Source: RGIG464 sp045643185
Lineage (GTDB): Bacteria > Myxococcota_A > Bradymonadia > UBA4248
Assembly: GCA_045643185.1 (NCBI GenBank)
Contig: JAZUKH010000120.1
Span: 1-7,906, forward strand
Direction of reading: 5' to 3'
Length of the DNA: 7,906 bases
The number at the start of each line of letters is the position of its first letter. Positions within the stretch are counted from its first letter, which is position 1. Shown here in pieces: positions 6,354 through 7,906 of this stretch. The notes below the pieces were generated by a model. That model did not search any database, was not told the origin of the DNA, and saw nothing but the letters and a program-made list of their open reading frames with translations. Position numbers and translations under genes: made by a program.

Positions 6354-6382
6354 TCTGTATCACAAAGTCTGCCTGTTGGCAA
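6354..6382 (-). promoter_or_regulatory. Weak candidate promoter for the kinase gene
   Basis: On the minus strand TTGCCA (6377-6382; 5 of 6 to TTGACA) is followed at 17 nt by TACAGA (6354-6359; 3 of 6 to TATAAT). If used, transcription would begin near 6347, downstream of the GTG alternative start, which would agree with the TTG start. The poor -10 keeps this uncertain. Co-transcription with the phosphatase-like gene is equally possible. That gene's end carries only a 7-bp hairpin without a U-tract (6420-6439). Confidence 0.3.
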
Positions 6383-6435
6383 TTTTAAGGCGCATTTTCA
6401 TTGGTCTTAAAGTGACGGATTAAGGCCTTTTTGCC

Positions 6436-7695
6436 TCAAGGTTTAACATTTTGCAACTTTTCAGTGAGTTCGAGCAGTTGCACGCCCTGGCCTCGAATGG
6501 TGTCACTTGATTTTCTCAGTCGTTCCGAGAGCTCGTGTACGACATTCCAGAGCAGTTTGACGGCGAGCGTTCCGGAGAGGGTGAGTTTTTCGAAGTCGGC
6601 AGCTCGAATGACGAGGACGCGGCACGGTCCGACCGCTGTGACGGTCGCGCTTCTTGGCTGTCTGTCGACGAGCGAGAGCTCGCCAAAGCTGCTTCCTGCT
6701 TCCAGATCGGCTAGTTTGACGCCCGAATTGGTGACCTCACAGACGCCTTCGACGAGGATGTACAACTCGTCGCCATCATCGCCTTCGTTGATGATGATCG
6801 TGCCTGGGCAGAAGATGCGGTCAAAAATGATGGGCATGACCTGCAGCATTTCCTGGTAACTTAGGTCACGGAAAAAGCAGATCTGTTCGAGCGCGGTGAT
6901 CTTGCTGTCGGTCTCAATGGAGGTATGTCTGAGGCCCGGGTCTGAGATCTCAATGCAGATGTTGGAAATGCACTGTTCGCCGTTGTGTTCATAGGCAAAG
7001 CTCGTAAGAAAATCCGAGGCTTTTTGAGGATCGACGGAGCGGTATAGCTGGGCGAGGTGTGTGGCGTTTTGAAGATAACGGTGGAGTCCGGATGAACATA
7101 GGACGATTCGGTCGCCCTGTCGAAGATCGAACTGTAGCGTATCGATATCTGCGCCGCCACTCATACCGAGTGCGCGGACGAGTTTGTCGCGGTATGGGTT
7201 GTAAATGATCTGGTCGTCGCGTTTTCCCTGTGATCGCAGGTATTCGTAGACGTTGTGATCGACGGTGAGTTGTCGGCCCGTGTCGCCGCGCAGCAGGTAG
7301 ACGCGCGAGTCGCCGATGTGTGCGATGTAAGCGGTGCCGTTGGCCAGATAAACGAGGTCGCACGTGGCACACAGGCCTTTGTAGGCTGGCGTGGCTTCGA
7401 CGAACTTGAAAATTTCGTGTTCAGCCTGTTGGAGCGCTTCGCAGAGCGCGGTCATGAGTAGTTTTCTGGCGTCTGGTCGCGCGTCCGAGGCGAGCATGTC
7501 GATGTGATCGCGCTTTGGCACGAGATAACGCACAATGGCTTCGCAGGTTTTTCGTGCAGCGATGGCGCCTGACTCGTCAATGCCTACCCCTGCGGATAAG
7601 ACGAAAAAGCTGCCGTTTGGATCCATGGCGATGCAGTCTTCCTGCGTGTGTTTCGTTTTGCTTCGTCCAATGCATCCACCAGTTCGTACTCGCAT
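6436..7695 (-). CDS. PP2C-like pseudophosphatase fused to a cyclic-nucleotide-binding domain
   Basis: This 419-residue protein is predicted to be cytosolic. Residues 1-250 follow the PP2C/PstP layout: QED (18-20), a degenerate first DG motif LSAGVG (33-38), AHIGDSRVYLLR (125-136), LVRALG (172-177), GDRIVLCSSGL (194-204) and SNICIEI (244-250). Aligned by eye to PstP, the phosphate-binding Arg is Lys15, and the metal-ligand Asps of ADG, SDG and DN are Ala35, Ser202 and Ser244. D20 and D129 remain. Phosphatase activity is therefore unlikely. Residues about 272-385 are a CRP/PKA-type cNMP-binding domain with an intact phosphate-binding cassette, FGEL...PRSAT (337-351; E339, R348). A C-terminal helix follows. 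The ATG is supported by GAGG with an 8-nt spacer. Lying upstream of the membrane kinase on the same strand, it may bind phospho-targets or tune the kinase in response to cAMP or cGMP. That role is inference. Confidence 0.88.
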   Translation of the reverse strand: MRVRTGGCIGRSKTKHTQEDCIAMDPNGSFFVLSAGVGIDESGAIAARKTCEAIVRYLVPKRDHIDMLASDARPDARKLLMTALCEALQQAEHEIFKFVEATPAYKGLCATCDLVYLANGTAYIAHIGDSRVYLLRGDTGRQLTVDHNVYEYLRSQGKRDDQIIYNPYRDKLVRALGMSGGADIDTLQFDLRQGDRIVLCSSGLHRYLQNATHLAQLYRSVDPQKASDFLTSFAYEHNGEQCISNICIEISDPGLRHTSIETDSKITALEQICFFRDLSYQEMLQVMPIIFDRIFCPGTIIINEGDDGDELYILVEGVCEVTNSGVKLADLEAGSSFGELSLVDRQPRSATVTAVGPCRVLVIRAADFEKLTLSGTLAVKLLWNVVHELSERLRKSSDTIRGQGVQLLELTEKLQNVKP

Positions 7696-7727
7696 TGTTC
7701 TTCCTCACAAAAGTCATTTGGGTTCAC

Positions 7728-7756
7728 TTGGCCGGGGCCAAAAAAATAGGCGCCTA
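7728..7756. promoter_or_regulatory. Paired palindromes at the start of the phosphatase-like transcript
   Basis: TTGGCCggGGCCAA (7728-7741) and the perfect 10-bp palindrome TAGGCGCCTA (7747-7756) lie next to each other. The second touches the -10 box and covers the expected transcription start. This is a typical location for a repressor site or a leader structure. On the minus strand a run of seven Ts lies between them, but the TAGGCGCCTA palindrome has no room for a proper loop, so I do not call a terminator. Confidence 0.4.
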
Positions 7757-7784
7757 CTATACTCCAAGTTGAGCGGCGCGTAAA
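7756..7784 (-). promoter_or_regulatory. Sigma70-like promoter of the phosphatase-like gene
   Basis: On the minus strand TTTACG (7779-7784; 4 of 6 to TTGACA) is separated by exactly 17 nt from TATAGT (7756-7761; 5 of 6 to TATAAT). Predicted transcription starts near 7749, giving a leader of roughly 54 nt. This is the best promoter match in the window and fits the only obvious gene start nearby. Confidence 0.6.
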
Positions 7785-7906
7785 ATATTGTTCTGAATGT
7801 GAAATTGTGTGTGGTGACAACTCAGCTAAGGATCATAAACCATTATCATGTGTTCGTTTATTCTAACACATTTTGTTTTGGAGCAGGCCTGGGCCTGTGG
7901 CGCGCA
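7785..7906. other. Non-coding right edge with no assignable gene
   Basis: This stretch is AT-rich up to about 7880 and then turns GC-rich. It holds one inverted repeat, CAGGCCtgGGCCTG (7884-7897). Short open frames touch the window edge in both directions: plus-strand ATG at 7848, and minus-strand frames stopping at 7858 and 7826. None has a good ribosome site or recognisable protein sequence. The composition shift near 7880 may mark the edge of a neighbouring gene outside the window. Confidence 0.5.

Noticed and set aside
5924..6388. Plus-strand open frame of 154 codons
   Set aside because: It is the antisense shadow of the Pro/Ser-rich kinase leader, where biased codons leave the opposite strand open.
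6420..6439. Terminator at the end of the phosphatase-like gene
   Set aside because: The 7-bp hairpin includes a G-U pair and is followed by TCCGTCAC rather than a U-tract.
7848..7906. Plus-strand ATG with 19 open codons to the edge
   Set aside because: The nearest AAGGA is about 15 nt upstream, too far, and the frame is too short to judge.
7826..7906. C-terminal end of a minus-strand gene entering from the right
   Set aside because: All three minus frames are open at the edge for 13-26 codons, so openness is uninformative and no protein motif is visible.

Overview
The window reads as chromosomal DNA from a Gram-negative, delta-proteobacteria-like bacterium, probably of the Myxococcota/Bradymonadota type. 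This is inferred from protein architecture: a one-pass membrane Hanks-type kinase with a Pro-rich leader and PEGA-like periplasmic repeats, a PilZ-like/J-domain hybrid with a long disordered linker, and an IHF/HU-type protein. No rRNA or other taxonomic marker is present. I see no tRNA, CRISPR array, transposase or prophage gene.

All five protein genes lie on the minus strand, so transcription runs from right to left. Right end (7696-7906): a non-coding leader with a good sigma70-like promoter and small palindromes. 6436-7695: a PP2C-like phosphatase domain fused to a cyclic-nucleotide-binding domain. Most of the catalytic metal and phosphate ligands of the PP2C part are replaced, so it looks like a pseudophosphatase. 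3973-6312: a transmembrane Ser/Thr protein kinase, most likely starting at a TTG codon behind a strong Shine-Dalgarno, and closed by a clear intrinsic terminator (3932-3962). 2078-3781: a PilZ-like/J-domain protein with SGE heptapeptide repeats, followed after 16 nt by an IHF-beta/HU-like gene (1783-2061). 362-1531: a GT4-type glycosyltransferase.

Two unrelated repeat structures flank the glycosyltransferase gene. Upstream of it (1554-1708) is a doublet of a 67-bp REP-like element with GAA-triloop hairpins. Immediately downstream (1-356) is a tandem array of a 128-bp unit, each unit opening with a 20-bp perfect palindrome. A 12-bp-stem hairpin spans the glycosyltransferase stop codon where the array ends.

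The likely working unit is the right half: a cyclic-nucleotide-responsive, probably inactive PP2C module beside a membrane kinase with an extracytoplasmic sensor region. The J-domain protein and the IHF-like protein form a second transcription unit. A functional link between the two units is only suggested by adjacency. The glycosyltransferase is probably independent.
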